Numbered from the stretch's first letter, positions 23,063-35,710 are shown. The stretch: 64,000 nt of DNA from Calamus simplicifolius (GCA_900491605.1 UESW01001670.1:177367-241366); one strand, 5' to 3'. Notes: generated from the letters alone by a model not told the origin. Made by a program: numbers and translations.

Positions 23063-26000
23063 TTTCATTGCAGGAATGTCTTGTGGCCAAGAGATCAAAG
23101 AGAAAGTGGTATCTTGATAGTGGCTGCTCAAGACATATGACGGGTGACAAAGAAGAATTCATCACCCTTGAAGAAAAGAAAGGAGGAGTTGTTACATTTG
23201 GCGATAATGGCAAAGGCCAAATCTTGGGGTTTGGTAAATTCAAATAACTCCATCCACATATATTGATAATGTACTTTATGTTGATGGTTTAAAGCATAAC
23301 TTAATTAGTATAAGCCAATTATGTGCAAAGGTTTTAAAGTATCATTTGAATCTTCTATATGCACAGTAGCTAATTCCATTGATAATAGCATTGTTTTTAT
23401 GGAAATAGAAATGGCAATGTATACTTGATTGACTTAGACAATTTATCTACTAATAATCATTGCTTAGTTGCTAATAATGCTAATATGAATGAGATTGGTT
23501 GGTTGTGGCATCGTAGATTAGGTCATGCAAGCACACACCTAATTTCAAAACTAATTAAAATGGACTTAGTTAAAGGTCTACCTAAAATAGATTTTGAAAA
23601 CAACAAAATATGTGATGCATGTCAATTTGGAAAACAAACAAGAAGTTCTTTCAAATCTAAAAATGTTGTTTCAACTTCTAGGCCATTAGAGCTACTTCAC
23701 ATGGACCTTTTTGGACCAACTAGAACCACAAGTCTAGGAGGAAAGAAATATGGTCTTGTGATTGTAGATGATTACTCTAGATTCACTTGGGTAATGTTTT
23801 TAGCTCACAAAGATGAGACTTTCTCGATATTCCTGAAATTCTTCAAGAAAGTCACAAATGAGAAAAACACTACCATAGTGTCTCTAAGAAGTGATCATGG
23901 AACTGAATTTGAAAATCACTTATTTGAAAGTTTTTGCAATGAAAATGGTATTAATCATAATTTTTCTGCACCTAGGACCCCACAACAAAATGGTGTAGTT
24001 GAAAGGAAAAATAGGACTTTAGAAGACATGGCCCGTACCATGCTATGTGAAAGTAAACTCCCAAATACTTTTGGGCGGAAGCTATTAACACAGCATGTTA
24101 CATCCTAAATAGAGCCCTAATAAGACCTATTTTAAAGAAAACACCTTATGAATTATGGCATGATAGAAAACCCAACATTAAATATTTTCATGCATTTGGT
24201 TGTAAATGTTTTGTTCACAATAATGGTAAAAATAATTTAGGCAAATTTGATGCTAAATCTGATGAAGGAATATTCTTAGGATATTCAACAACTAGTAAAG
24301 CATATAGAGTATTTAACAAGAAAACTTTAGTTGTTGAAGAATCCATTCATGTAGTTTTTGATGAATCTTTAGCAACTCGTTCCGAAAAGTTTGATGATGA
24401 AGAAGATACAAACATAATTGAGAAAGATCTTGAAAAATTAAATATTGATGTATCTTCAGATCATGAGCAAGACGCTAAAGATAATGATTCACCTAAGGAT
24501 GATGATACTAACACTAATCATAATGATATGGATCTTCCTAGGGATTGGAGATATGCTTATAGTCACCCTAAGGAATTGATTATAGGTGATCCATCTCAAG
24601 GAATAAGAACTAGATCATCTATGAGAAATATTAGTAATCATCTTGCATTTGTATCACAAATTGAACCTAAAACTATTGAAGAAGCTGAAAAAGATAATAA
24701 TTGGATGTTAGCAATGCAAGAAGAATTAAATCAATTCACTAGAAATAATGTATGGACATTAGTAGAAAGACCTAAAAATCATTCTGTTATAGGATCAAAA
24801 TGGATATTTAGAAATAAACTAGATGAAAATGGCATAGTAATTAGAAACAAAGCTAGATTAGTTGCAAAAGGATATAATCAAGAAGAAGGTATTGATTTTG
24901 ATGAAACCTTTGCACCAGTAGCTAGATTAGAAGCCATTAGACTATTACTTGCATTTGCATGTCACATGAATTTTAACTTATTTCAAATGGATGTAAAAAG
25001 TGCTTTTCTAAATGGATTTATAAATGAAGAAGTATATGTAGAACAACCACCAGGTTTTGAAGATCATGAATTTTCAAATCACGTTTTTAAATTGCACAAA
25101 GCATTATATGGTTTGAAACAAGCACCTAGAGCTTGGTATGATAGATTAAGTAAATTCTTAATTGAAAATGATTTTATAAGAGGAAATGTAGATAAAACAT
25201 TATTTTTGAAAAGAAAAAAAGATTTATTAGTAGTTCAAATATATGTTGATGATATTATTTTTGGTGCTACTAACAATCTTCTATGTCAAGAATTTGCTAA
25301 GTTGATGCAGGGTGAATTTGAAATGAGCATGATGGGAGAACTCAACTTCTTCCTTGGACTCCAAATCAAACAAAGCAAAGAGGGAATCTTTATCAACCAA
25401 ACAAAGTACACAAGAGAAATTCTAAAGAAGTTTGGTATGGAATCAATCAAACCCCTCGGAACACCAATGAGTCCTTCATGCAAGCTGGACAAAGATGAAG
25501 AAGGTAAGAAGGTTGATCAAAAATATTATCGAGGTATAATCGGATCCCTACTTTACTTAACTGCAAGTAGACCAGACATAATGTTTGCTGTTTGCTTATG
25601 TGCTAGATTTCAGTCTGAACCTAAAGAATCACATTTAATTGCTGTTAAAAGAATACTAAGATACTTAAGTGGAACAAAAAATGTAGGTTTATGGTATTCT
25701 AGAGACTCAACATTGAACTTAATTGCATATTCTGATTCTGATTATGCTGGATGTAAGTTAGATAGAAAAAGCACAAGTGGTGCATGCCAATTCTTAGGAA
25801 GTAACTTAATCTCATGGTTTAGCAAAAAGCAAAATTCAGTTGCATTATCAACTACTGAAGCTGAATATGTTGCAGCTGGAAGTTGCTGTGCTCAAATCCT
25901 ATGGATTAAGCGACAACTTGAAGACTATGGTATCACACTTGATAAAACACCTATAAAATGTGATAACACAAGTGCAATTAATCTAACAAAAAATCCAATT

Positions 26001-26188
26001 CAACATTCTAGAACAAACACATAGAAATTAGATATCATTTTATAAGAGAACATGTAACTAATGGAGAAATATGTCTTGATTATGTTAATACTGAAGATCA
26101 ATTAGCTGATATATTTACAAAACCCTTGAGTGAAGAAAGATTCTGTTATCTTAGAGGAGAGTTAGGGATTTGTGATCCATTAGAATGA
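23059..26188 (+). pseudogene. Element E pol (protease, integrase, RT, RNase H)
   Basis: Opens at the TTG at 23059, -1 relative to gag. Protease WYLDSGCSRHMTGD near 23107. Frameshifts near 23240 and 23400. Integrase frame 23425-24108: zinc finger WHRRLGHAS and CDACQFGK, then DDE residues in LHMDLFGP, LRSDHGTEFE and VVERKNRTL; a one-base loss near 24065 shifts it. RT and RNase H follow in one open block (24528-26024). A lost A near 26012 breaks RNase H; the native stop is 26186-26188 (GICDPLE-TGA). Acts in particle maturation, cDNA synthesis and integration when intact. Confidence 0.9.
24528..26024 (+). CDS. Element E reverse transcriptase-RNase H, 498-codon open segment
   Basis: The longest open coding run in the window. 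It starts in the linker before RT (PKELIIGDPSQGIRTRS), then carries SKWIFRNKLDENG, ARLVAKGYNQEEGIDF, QMDVKSAFLNG, KALYGLKQAPRAWYDRL, the catalytic YVDD (25242-25253), LYLTASRPDIMFAV, and RNase H motifs (YSDSDYAGCKLDRKSTSG, ALSTTEAEYVAAGSCCAQ, CDNTSAINLTKNP). All core catalytic residues are present. It ends after HSRTNT because one A is missing from a run that reads ACAAAACAC in A. The ATG is internal to the polyprotein. Confidence 0.9.
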   Translation: MDLPRDWRYAYSHPKELIIGDPSQGIRTRSSMRNISNHLAFVSQIEPKTIEEAEKDNNWMLAMQEELNQFTRNNVWTLVERPKNHSVIGSKWIFRNKLDENGIVIRNKARLVAKGYNQEEGIDFDETFAPVARLEAIRLLLAFACHMNFNLFQMDVKSAFLNGFINEEVYVEQPPGFEDHEFSNHVFKLHKALYGLKQAPRAWYDRLSKFLIENDFIRGNVDKTLFLKRKKDLLVVQIYVDDIIFGATNNLLCQEFAKLMQGEFEMSMMGELNFFLGLQIKQSKEGIFINQTKYTREILKKFGMESIKPLGTPMSPSCKLDKDEEGKKVDQKYYRGIIGSLLYLTASRPDIMFAVCLCARFQSEPKESHLIAVKRILRYLSGTKNVGLWYSRDSTLNLIAYSDSDYAGCKLDRKSTSGACQFLGSNLISWFSKKQNSVALSTTEAEYVAAGSCCAQILWIKRQLEDYGITLDKTPIKCDNTSAINLTKNPIQHSRTNT

Positions 26189-26664
26189 ATTTGAAACCCC
26201 TAAGGAAATTTTATCTAAAATTCTTTCAAATCCTTGATCTTTAAGGAAATCTTATCTAGAATTCATATCTAATTGATCTATTAAAATCCAATGATTATTT
26301 TATCAATTTTTATGATCAATATCCGGACACATTTCAGATTATCTGAAACTTTATGTTTTTTGCTCTGAAATGGTCTCGGAGCCGACTCGGTGAGTATCGG
26401 AGTCGACTCCATGTTTCTACTGAAACTCTAGAGTCGACCCCTTCTGCGCGAGTCGACTCCACTTCGGGATAGTTTTCTGTGACTACCCGGAGTCGACCCC
26501 TCACTTTGCGGGAGCCGACTCGAAGTGGTCCCAGGTCGATTTATCTAGGGCAGAGTCGACTCGCCGCTCATTTCTATCACTCAAATCATCCAAATACTCT
26601 CTCCAAAATTTTCCTGACCTTCCAAATCCTCAGAAATCCCTGATTAACCCTTCCACTAGATCAA
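26189..26664 (+). promoter_or_regulatory. pol-ORF3 spacer of E with GTCGAC/GCCGAC cluster
   Basis: Noncoding. About eight GAGTCGACTC-type sites lie at 26380-26565, followed by TTTATCTA and a CT-rich stretch before the ORF3 ATG at 26665. Same arrangement in A and D. Inferred ORF3 promoter. Confidence 0.45.
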
Positions 26665-28058
26665 ATGGCCCTAAAACCCGTGGATCTAACCTTGGTGCGG
26701 CCGGAGTGAAAAGGAAGAGGGCGGTGAGGAAGACCGTGAGGCGTCCCGCTCGTGAACCTTCACCGAGCTTGGATTCAACCTCATCCTCTTCGACTCCTAG
26801 TGCTTCTCCCTCTACGGCTCCATCTCAGGTAGATAGACTTGCCGATAGAGTGATAACACCGGGAGGAAAGTCGATTTTGAATTATTTGAGGCAAAGGATT
26901 TCTTGTGGGAGGCAGTTGATTGAAATGGGTTGGGAAAAGATTTGTTCTTTAGATTGTCCTACCTACCCAGCCCTTGTCAAGGAATTTTATAAAAATCTAT
27001 CTAGAGGAGACAATGGACTTGTAAGCATCATTAGAGGAAATAGAATTTCAGTGACAGTGGATTTGCTTTCAAGATTGTTGGATCTTCCAGTGTCGGGTAC
27101 TTCTACTTTTTCTTCTGAAGATAGAAGCCCAGCTCTATCTAGACTGCTTAACAGGGAGATTGTTGGTTTTGAAGAAGTCTTTGCTAATCAACTATCCTTA
27201 GAATTGAGACTTCTCCACAACATTTGTAGTAGAATCCTATTCCCCAAGATTGGGAGATTTGATTATGTTCTGAAAGAGATATTTTGTAATGGATGCAATT
27301 GTGACTGGTAAACCCATTAATCTTCCAAGCATGATATTATGGTACATTGCTGATTGTGGAGGCAAGAGAAAATCAGTTTACCCTACGGCATGATTCTTAC
27401 TAAAATTTTCAAAGCCAAGGGATAATCATTTCAGATAGTGAGCCAATGAGGAACTTAAGACACACCGATTACTATAGTTTGGCCACTATACATAGAATGG
27501 GTTTTGTGAAGAGGAATGGCAGATGGGAAAGGAAAGGTTTGATGGAAGATAGAGCCGCGGACATTGAGGCACCGGACCGTCAGTTAGACATTCTTCGCCT
27601 GTACCTCCGAGCTCTCCTGTTCCTGCTCCGTCCCTTCCCCTGCTCCGATGGTTGATCAGCCATCATCATCTTCATCTGTTGGTTTTCAGAACTTCAGTTA
27701 AGGCAGCTTAAAGGTCTTCTTGATGATCAGGCAGATAAATTGAAATCAGAGTTTGAAAACAAATTTATGAATCTTAAAGAAACTCTTTACTCTTTAGATG
27801 ATCGGATCACCAAGATTGAATCAACTCTTAGCACTTCATCTGAGTCTTTAAGTGGAGACCTAAAGAATATTTTGAAGAACTTAAAGACATCTGTGGAGAT
27901 GGTGAAACATATGCAAAATGCAATGCTGAACTCCAAGACAAAATTTGACTGCTTGCACTTTTGTAGATGAAAGACTGAAGGATTATGTCAAGATTCAAAC
28001 AGATGGAATGAAAAATATTATAGATCACTTAACTAGGATTGTAAGGACTCACTTTTGA
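26665..28058 (+). pseudogene. Element E ORF3
   Basis: ATG at 26665, but a lost base right after it shifts the frame; 26706-27311 carries the basic stretch KRKRAVRKTVRRPARE, the Ser-rich linker and the globular domain (GWEKICSLDCPTYP, VKEFYKNLSRGD, LLHNICSRILFPKIGRFDYV). Losses near 26870, 27270, 27375, 27410 and 27570 break it. The coiled coil is seen at 27740-27970 (KSEFENKFMNLKETLYSLDD). Native stop 28056-28058 after RTHF-like codons. Same protein as ORF3 of A and D; function unknown. Confidence 0.78.
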
Positions 28059-28254
28059 TGTATTAGATGCTTAGTCTTTGCAATGTAATGAAGTTCATAT
28101 TATGTTTTACATTTTGATACATTGATGTAATGAAAAGTCTATTTTGAATGTCAATGTAATCTGAGTTTGAATGTACTTCTCTATTATCAATGAATCTCAG
28201 ATTTTGTTAAAACATATCTTGAAATGAATGTGATTATGTTTGATGCTTCTCTAC

Positions 28255-28489
28255 CTTTTTGTTGATAACAAAAAAGGGGGAGAGTTTTATAACTGTATAT
28301 GCATATGAGAGAAATTAATTAATAATCAAATAATGATTAAAATGATTGAATGAATGGGATATTTATTGAGTTTCATAGGGGGAGCTACCTCATTCAGGGG
28401 GAGCCTAAGCCTAACTATGAAAATAAAATAAATTCTTTAATCAATCATGCATATACTCAATGTTTTTGTCATCATCAAAAAGGGGAGAT
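28255..28489 (+). other. Polypurine array of element E
   Basis: AAAAAAGGGGGAGAG near 28270, two GGGGGAGC runs near 28378-28403, and AAAAAGGGGAGATT at 28477-28490 next to the LTR. The functional tract has four G instead of five. Confidence 0.75.
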
Positions 28490-30164
28490 TGTTGGGGAGA
28501 TTGTTGAGAAATTGTTGCCCCAATCTTATTGATTTTGATGATTACCAAAAGCCATGAGTATATTAAAAGATGCAATGAGTTTATTTACATGAGCAATGAA
28601 TTTATTTAGAACAATCAATGAGTATGTTAAGTATGACTTTAATCAATTTGAAAGTAACTTCAAGCTCCATGTTTAAGCTTTCAAAAAGAAATTTTTATAC
28701 TTCATATTTCAATCAATGAGTTTTTGGAACATTTCTTGAATTGATTCCTAATGACAATTTTATTATATTCAAGTCAAAAAAATTGATTTAAAATGAATCT
28801 GGAACGAATTTCAAGTCAATCAAAAATTCTCTGATTTTTGATACGTTCCGGAGCCGACTCTAGAGTTTCAGAGTCGACTCCACTCAGTATACAGAGATTC
28901 CTGATTTCTCGAGTCGACCCCTGTGATTTCAAGAGTCGACCCCCGATTCTGTCGAGCCGACTCCATGACTGTGTGAGTCGACTCCGCTCAGACACCAGAG
29001 AGTGTTTTTCTGAGCACTTCGCGAGTCGACCCCTAACTTTTCATGAGTCGACCCCCGACTGTCAGGAGTCGACACCTTATTTTTGATGAGTCGACCCTTT
29101 AACTTTCTGAATATTTCTATTTTTGGTATCGCGTCTTCGAGCCGACTCGCGGAAAGCAGGAGTCGACTCCAACAAATCTGGGCGTGATTTTTCTGAATGC
29201 CAACTCAGCGCCAACGGTAAGATTTTTCAATAACGGCTATATTTCTTTGTTTCTAACGGCTATATTTTTGCAGAATCTATAAATAGAGAAGCCGTTTTCA
29301 AATCAAAGAGATACAAATAGAGAGATATTCACATCAAGAGAGAAAAAGAAAAAATCAAAAAAAAGAGCATCATTTGAAAAAATCCGAGATTCAAAATAGA
29401 GTGAAAGAAAAAGTGTGAAATCAAAGGAAGCTTCATCTGTGCTCAAGTTCAACAATCCAAGAAAGCTTCAGAAGAAAATCCAAGAGCTATTCAAGAGCAA
29501 ATCAAGAGATTTTCAACATTCAAAGAAAGGAAGAAAAAGCTCAAATCCTCCAACATTCAACTGTGAAGAATCGGAGCTGAGGCCCGATTCACACTTCAAA
29601 GGAGAGAAAAGAAGAAAAGAAGAAAAGCTCAAAAGCCAACCAACTCAAATCAGGCTTTTCTAAACTTTGTTCTTTTATTTGATTATCTGCTCATTAAGGA
29701 GCTGTGTAATTGAAAAATATTATTTCTATTATTTGTGTCTAGTTCAATCTGGGGGATTGAACTAGTGGAGGTAGTCTTACCTCGTACAAGCTTGGTATAG
29801 CTTGTGTTAGGGTTTTTGTGCTGGTGAGCCCGGAAAACCGGCTGGGTTCGTTGTGATCCCGGGAAAACAACAAGTTTGAGTTGTGAGCTTGTAAAACAAC
29901 TCGCTGTAATCAAGGAAGATTATAGTGTGGACCCAAGTGAATCTTGGGAGTGGACGTAGGTGTTGGATACACCGAACCACTATAAAATCTTTGTGTTTGC
30001 CGTGTTTCCATTGACTCTATCTCTATCTCTGTTTTATTCACTGTACTTTGTATTTACATTGCATTTGCTTTCATTCTTCTTAGCAAACTATTTTAAAAGG
30101 CTAAATTTTTAAAGAACCCAATTCACCCCCCCCCCCCCCTCTTGGGTTGTCATCTGGGCCAACA
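28490..30164 (+). repeat. 3' LTR of element E (1675 bp)
   Basis: Near-identical to the 5' LTR at 19693. MSA box TCTAACGGCTA at 29252-29262 and TATAAATA at 29278-29285. The terminal hairpin has a 14-C run instead of 9. Confidence 0.95.
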
Positions 30165-30434
30165 CAACCCATTTCAATCAACTGCCTCCCCACAAGAAAT
30201 CCTTCAGCCTCAAATAATTCAAAATTGATTTCCTCCCGGTTGTAATCACTCTATCGGCAAGACGATCTACCTGAGATGGAGCTGTAGAGGGAGAAGCACT
30301 AGGAGTCGAAGAGGATGAGGTTGAATCCAAGCTCGGTGAAGGTTCACGAGCGGGACGCCTCACAGTCTTCCTCACCGCCTTCTTCCTTTTCACCCCGGCC
30401 CACCAAGGTTAGATCCACGGGTTTTAGGAGCCAT
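30165..30434 (-). pseudogene. Element D ORF3, N-terminal part
   Basis: Minus-strand ATG at 30434-30432 (MAPKTRG-type start), basic stretch KRKKAVRKTVRRPARE, Ser/Thr/Pro linker, then DFLWGG at the E junction. A frameshift near 30395 separates the ATG from the basic stretch. It continues at 19692 on the far side of E. Confidence 0.78.
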
Positions 30435-30914
30435 TTTATCTAGTGGAAGGGTTAATCAGGGATTTCTGAGGATTTGGTAGGTTAGGAAAAATTTTGGAGA
30501 GAGTATTTGATGGATTTGAGACGATAGAAATGAGCAGCAAGTCGACTCTGCCCTAGATAAATCGACCTGGGACCACTTCTAGTCGGCTCCCGCAAAGTGA
30601 GGGGTCGACTCCGGGTAGTCACAGAAATCTATCCCGAAGTGGAGTTGACTCGCGCAGAGAAGGGGTTGACTCTAGAGTTTCAGTAGAAACATGGAGTCGA
30701 CTCCGAAACTGACCGAGTCGGCTCCGAGACCATTTCAGAGCAAAAAATATAAAGTTTCAGATAATCTGAAATGTGTCCGGATATTGATCATAAAAATTGA
30801 TAAAATAATCATTGGATTTTAATAGATCAATTAGATGTGAATTCTAGATAAGATTTCCTTAAAGATCAAGGATTTGAAAGAATTTTAGATAAAATTTCCT
30901 TAGGGGTTTCAAAT
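30435..30914 (-). promoter_or_regulatory. pol-ORF3 spacer of D with GTCGAC/GCCGAC cluster
   Basis: Sites at about 30535-30735, same order as in A and E. Noncoding. Confidence 0.45.
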
Positions 30915-33900
30915 TCATTCTAATGGATCACAAATCCCTAACTCTCCTCTAAGATAACAGAATCTTTCTTCACTCAAGGGTTTTGTAAATATGTCAGCTA
31001 ATTGATCTTCAGTATTAACATAATCAAGACATATTTCATTATTGGCAACATGTTCTCTTATAAAGTGATATCTAATTCAATATGTTTTGTTCTAGAATGT
31101 TGAATTGGATTTTTAGTTAGATTGATTGCACTTGTGTTATCACATTTTATAGGTGTTTTATCAAGTGTGATACCATAGTCTTCAAGTTGTCTCTTAATCC
31201 ATAGGATTTGAGCACAGCAACTTCCAGCTGCAACATATTCAGCTTCAGTAGTTGATAATGCAACTGAATTTTGCTTTTTGCTAAACCATGAGATTAAGTT
31301 ACTTCCTAAAAATTGGCATGCACCACTTGTGCTTTTTCTATCTAACTTACATCCAGCATAATCAGAATCAGTATATGCAATTAAGTTCAATGTTGAGTCT
31401 CTAGAATACCATAAACCTACATTTTTTGTTCCACTTAAGTATCTTAGTATTCTTTTAACAGCAATTAAATGTGATTCTTTAGGTTCAGACTGAAATCTAG
31501 CACATAAGCAAACAGCAAACATTATGTCTGGTCTACTTGTAGTTAAGTAAAGTAGGGATCCGATTATACCTCGATAATATTTTTGATCAACCTTCTTACC
31601 TTCTTCATCTTTGTCCAGCTTGCATGAAGGACTCATTGGTGTTCCGAGGGGTTTGATTGATTCCATACCAAACTTCTTTAGAGTTTCTCTTGTGTACTTT
31701 GTTTGGTTGATAAAGATTCCCTCTTTGCTTTATTTGATTTGGAGTCCAAGGAAGAAGTTGAGTTCTCCCATCATGCTCATTTCAAACTCACCCTGCATCA
31801 ACTTAGCAAATTCTTGACATAGAAGATTGTTAGTAGCACCAAAAATAATATCATCAACATATATTTGAACTACTAATAAATCTTTACTTTTCTTTTCAAA
31901 AAAATGTTTTATCTACATTTCCTCTTACAAAATCATTTTCAATTAAGAATTTACTTAATCTATCATACCAAGCTCTAGGTGCTTGTTTCAAACCATATAA
32001 AGCTTTGTGTAATTTAAAAACGTGATTTGGAAATTCATGATCTTCAAATCCCGGTGGTTGTTCAACAAATACTTTTTCATTTATAATCCATTTAAAAATG
32101 CACTTTTGACATCCATTTGAAATAAATTAAAGTTCATGTGACATGCAAATGCAAGTAATAGCCTAATGGCTTCTAATCTAGCTACAGGTGCAAAGGTTTC
32201 ATCAAAATCAATACCTTCTTCTTGATTATATCCTTTTGCAACTAATCTAGCTTTGTTTCTAATTACTATGCCATTTTCATCTAGTTTATTTCTAAAAACC
32301 CATTTTGATCCTATAACAGAATGATCTTTAGGTCTTTCTACTAATGTCCATACGTTATTTCTAGTAAATTGATTTAATTCTTCTTGCATTGCTAACATCC
32401 AATTATTATCTTTTTCAGCTTCTTCAATAGTTTTAGGTTCAATTTGTGATACAAATGCAAGATGATTACTAATATTTCTCATAGATGATCTAGTTCTTAT
32501 TCCTTGAGATGGATCACCTATAATCAATTCCTTAGGGTGACTATAAGCGTATCTCCAATCTCTAGGAGATCCATATCATTATGATTAGTGTTAGTATCAT
32601 CATCCTTAGGTGAATCATTATCTTTAGCTTCTTGCTCATGATCTGAAGATACATCAATATTTAATTTTTCAAGATCTTTCTCAATTAAGTTTGTATCTTC
32701 TTCATCATCAAACTTTCGGAACGAGTTGCTAAAGATTCATCAAAGACTACATGAATGGATTCTTCAACAACTAAGGTTTTCTTGTTAAATACTCTATATG
32801 CTTTACTAGTTGTTGAATATCCTAAGAATATTCCTTCATCAGATTTAGCATCAAATTTGCCTAAATTATTTTTACCATTATTATGAATAAAGCATTTACA
32901 ACCAAATGCATGAAAATATTTAATGTTGGTTTTCTATCATGCCATAGTTCATAAGGTGTTTTCTTAAAATAGGTCTTATTAGGCTCTATTTAAATGTAAC
33001 ATGCTGTGTTAATAGCTTCCGCCCAAAAGTATTTGGAGTTTGCTTTCACATAGCATGGTACGGGCCATGTCTTCTAAAGTCCTATTTTTCCTTTCTACAA
33101 CTCCATTTTGTTGAGGGGTCCTAGGTGCAGAAAAATTATGATTAATACCATTTTGCAAAAACTTTCAAATAATTGATTTTCAAATTCAGTTCCATGATCA
33201 CTTCTTAGAGACACTATGGTAGTGTTTTTCTCATTTGTGACTTTCTTAAGAATTTCAGGAATATCGAGAAAGTCTCATCTTTGTGAGCTAAAAACATTAC
33301 CCAAGTGAATCTAGAGTAATCATCTACTATCACAAGACCATATTTCTTTCCTCCTAGACTTGTGGTTCTAGTTGGTCCAAAAAGGTCCATGTGAAGTAGC
33401 TCTAATGGCCTAGAAGTTGAAACAACATTTTTAGATTTGAAAGAACTTCTTGTTTGTTTTCCAAATTGACATGCATCACATATTTTGTTGTTTTCAAAAT
33501 CTATTTTAGGTAGCCCTTTAACTAAGTCCATTTTAATTAGTTTTGAAATTAGGTGTGTGCTTGCATGACCTAATCTACGATGCCATAACCAACCAATTCA
33601 TTCATATTAGCATTATCAGCAACTAAGCAATGATTACTTATAGATAATTGTCTAAGTCAACAAGTAACATTGCCATGTCTATTTCCAGTAAATACAATGC
33701 TATTATCAATGGGATTAGCTACTGTGCAGAAGAAGATTCAAATGATACTTTAAAACCTTTATCACACAATTGGCTTATACTAATTAAATTATGCTTTAAA
33801 CCATCAACATAAAGTACATTATCTATAAAGGTGGATGGAGTTATACGGATTTTACCAAGGCCCATGATCTGACCTTTACCATTATCCCCAAACGTAACAA

Positions 33901-34030
33901 CTCCTCCTTTCTTTTCTTCAAGGGTGATGAATTCTTCTTTGTCACCCGTCATATGTCTTGAGCAGCCACTATCAAGATACCACTTTCTCTTTGATCTCTT
34001 GGCCACAAGACATTCCTGCAATGAAATCAA
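30915..34030 (-). pseudogene. Element D pol (protease, integrase, RT, RNase H)
   Basis: Opens at the TTG at 34030-34028 in the -1 frame to gag. The first open block (34030-33719) has protease WYLDSGCSRHMTGD and VTFGDNGKGQIMG. The integrase block 33531-33214 has CDACQFGKQTRSS and LHMDLFGP; the frame shifts near 33225, before the second D. RT N-part is at 32527-32081, YVDD (31862-31851) sits in a shifted frame, and RNase H at 31666-31058 has the ALSTTEAEYVAAGSCC block. Native stop 30917-30915. At least eight single-base breaks. Confidence 0.88.
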
Positions 34031-35663
34031 ACTTTATGTTTAGGTACCCAAGCTTTCTTGGGTCCTTCATGGTTAGTAGCAACAAATATTGTTCCTTTCG
34101 GAACCCATATTTTCTTTCCTTTAAATTTAAGTTTTTATTTGGTTTTAGAATTTTACATTCATAAGATTTATGTCCTTTTAATTACATTTAAAACAAGTAA
34201 AATTACTTTGGCTAGCACGTACAAAAATATTTTTCAAAGATTTTTGTTTTCTAAAAGTGTTATATCCTAATCCAGCTTTATCAAAAACTGCTTTTTGACT
34301 ATTTAAAACATGTTTAATTTAGTTGAGCTTAAGGTAAATTATCAACTATGTTCATATTTTTTCAACTTCTTTCCTTAGTTTATCATTTTCATTGGAAATT
34401 AATTCTTTTCTTTTACCAAAATTTCATTTTCAGATTTATGTTTCTTAACTTCATTATTAAGATCTTCCTTTTCTCTTATGAAAGTTAAATTTTTATTTTT
34501 CAAAAGCTTATATTTCTTTTTCAAAACCTTGAAATCATCTACAAGTTCATTAAAGCATCAAATAATTCATCAAAGCAAATTCATCACAAGGGTTTCAGAA
34601 CTTACCTCATCGTTGTCGTCCGCCATAAAACATAATTTGCAACTTCCTTTTGTTCTTCTTCTTCGGAAGAAGATTCTTCACTATCGCTCCAAGTTGCCAC
34701 ATAAGCCTTCTTTTTTTTTTGTAGGCTTTCTTTAATTTAGGACATTCATTCTAAAGTGCCCCGGTTTCTTACATTCATAGCAAGTCAAGGGGTCTTTCTC
34801 TTTTTCTTTGTCCTTGTCTTGTTCTTATCCTTTTCTCCTTCCACTTTGCTCCAAATTTCTTCTTGTGGAAGGGTTTCTTTCTCCTCATGAATTTTTAAAC
34901 TTTTTGCTAAGAGAGCAGTCTCTTCATCATCATCATCATCATCATCGCTGCTGCTCTTCTTCTTTTGCAGCCTTGAGGGCAATCACTTTCTTCTTCTTTG
35001 TGTCCTCCTCTATGTTGCTTCATTGTCAATCATGGGTCATAAGAGATCCAAGAAGCTCCTTCTAAGGGTAGAGTGTTGAGGTCTTTGGCTTCTTGATTGC
35101 TGTCATTTTGGCTTCCCATGATCTTGGTAGTGACCTAAGAATTTTGCGAACAAGTTCAAGTTAGTATAGGTCTTACCAAGACTTTTCAAACCATTAACAA
35201 TATCAGTAAATCTAGTATACATGCATGTTATGGTTTCAGATTGTTCCATGCTAAACAATTCATATTTATGAACAAGTATATTAATCTTAGATTCTTTAAC
35301 TTGGTTGGTTCCCTCATGGGTAACCTCTAATCTATCCCATATCTCTTTAGCGGAATTACAGTAGAGATACGATTAAATTCATTAGCATCAAAGAGAAATA
35401 TAAAACATTCATGGCTTTTGCATTAAGCTGTGCCATCTTCCTATCATTTCATTCCAATCCCTTTCGGGCTTAGGAACTATAGAACCATCAACTAAGTGTG
35501 TGGGTGTACTAGGTCCATTAATTATGACACCCCATAGTTCATAATCAAAAGCTTGAATGAATATCCTCATTCTTGCTTTCCAATATGAATAGTTGGAACC
35601 ATTAAACAAGGGTGGTCTATTTGTAGAATGACCTTCAGCAAATGAGCCAACTTGTGTTGCCAT
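34027..35663 (-). pseudogene. Element D gag
   Basis: Starts MATQVGSFAEGHSTNRPPLF at 35663, shifts near 35445, then carries the same blocks as E gag: AKRFG/EIWDRLEV region near 35330-35360, zinc knuckles near 34740-34780 and 34165-34205 (both disturbed), and a poly-Asp linker (34920-34950) where E has ATG repeats. Ends in TGA 34029-34027. Broken at many single-base sites. Confidence 0.85.
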
Positions 35664-35710
35664 TTGGATCTTTCGCTCTTGATCGTGTGATCAAAATCAA
35701 ATGAGCACAA

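Larger units (their letters stand above)
19693..30164 (+). mobile_element. Element E: youngest full-length copia element, 10.47 kb
   Basis: LTRs 19693-21356 and 28490-30164; TSD CAACC at 19688-19692 and 30165-30169. Contains PBS, gag, pol, spacer, ORF3 and PPT in SIRE order. The LTRs look nearly identical; I see mostly one-base indels and a C-run difference. With its innermost place, this makes it the latest insertion in the window. Its coding frames are nevertheless broken many times. Confidence 0.96.

Noticed and set aside
34808..35065. Plus-strand frames with His and Phe runs over D gag
   Set aside because: Antisense shadow of the gag linker with poly-Asp codons.
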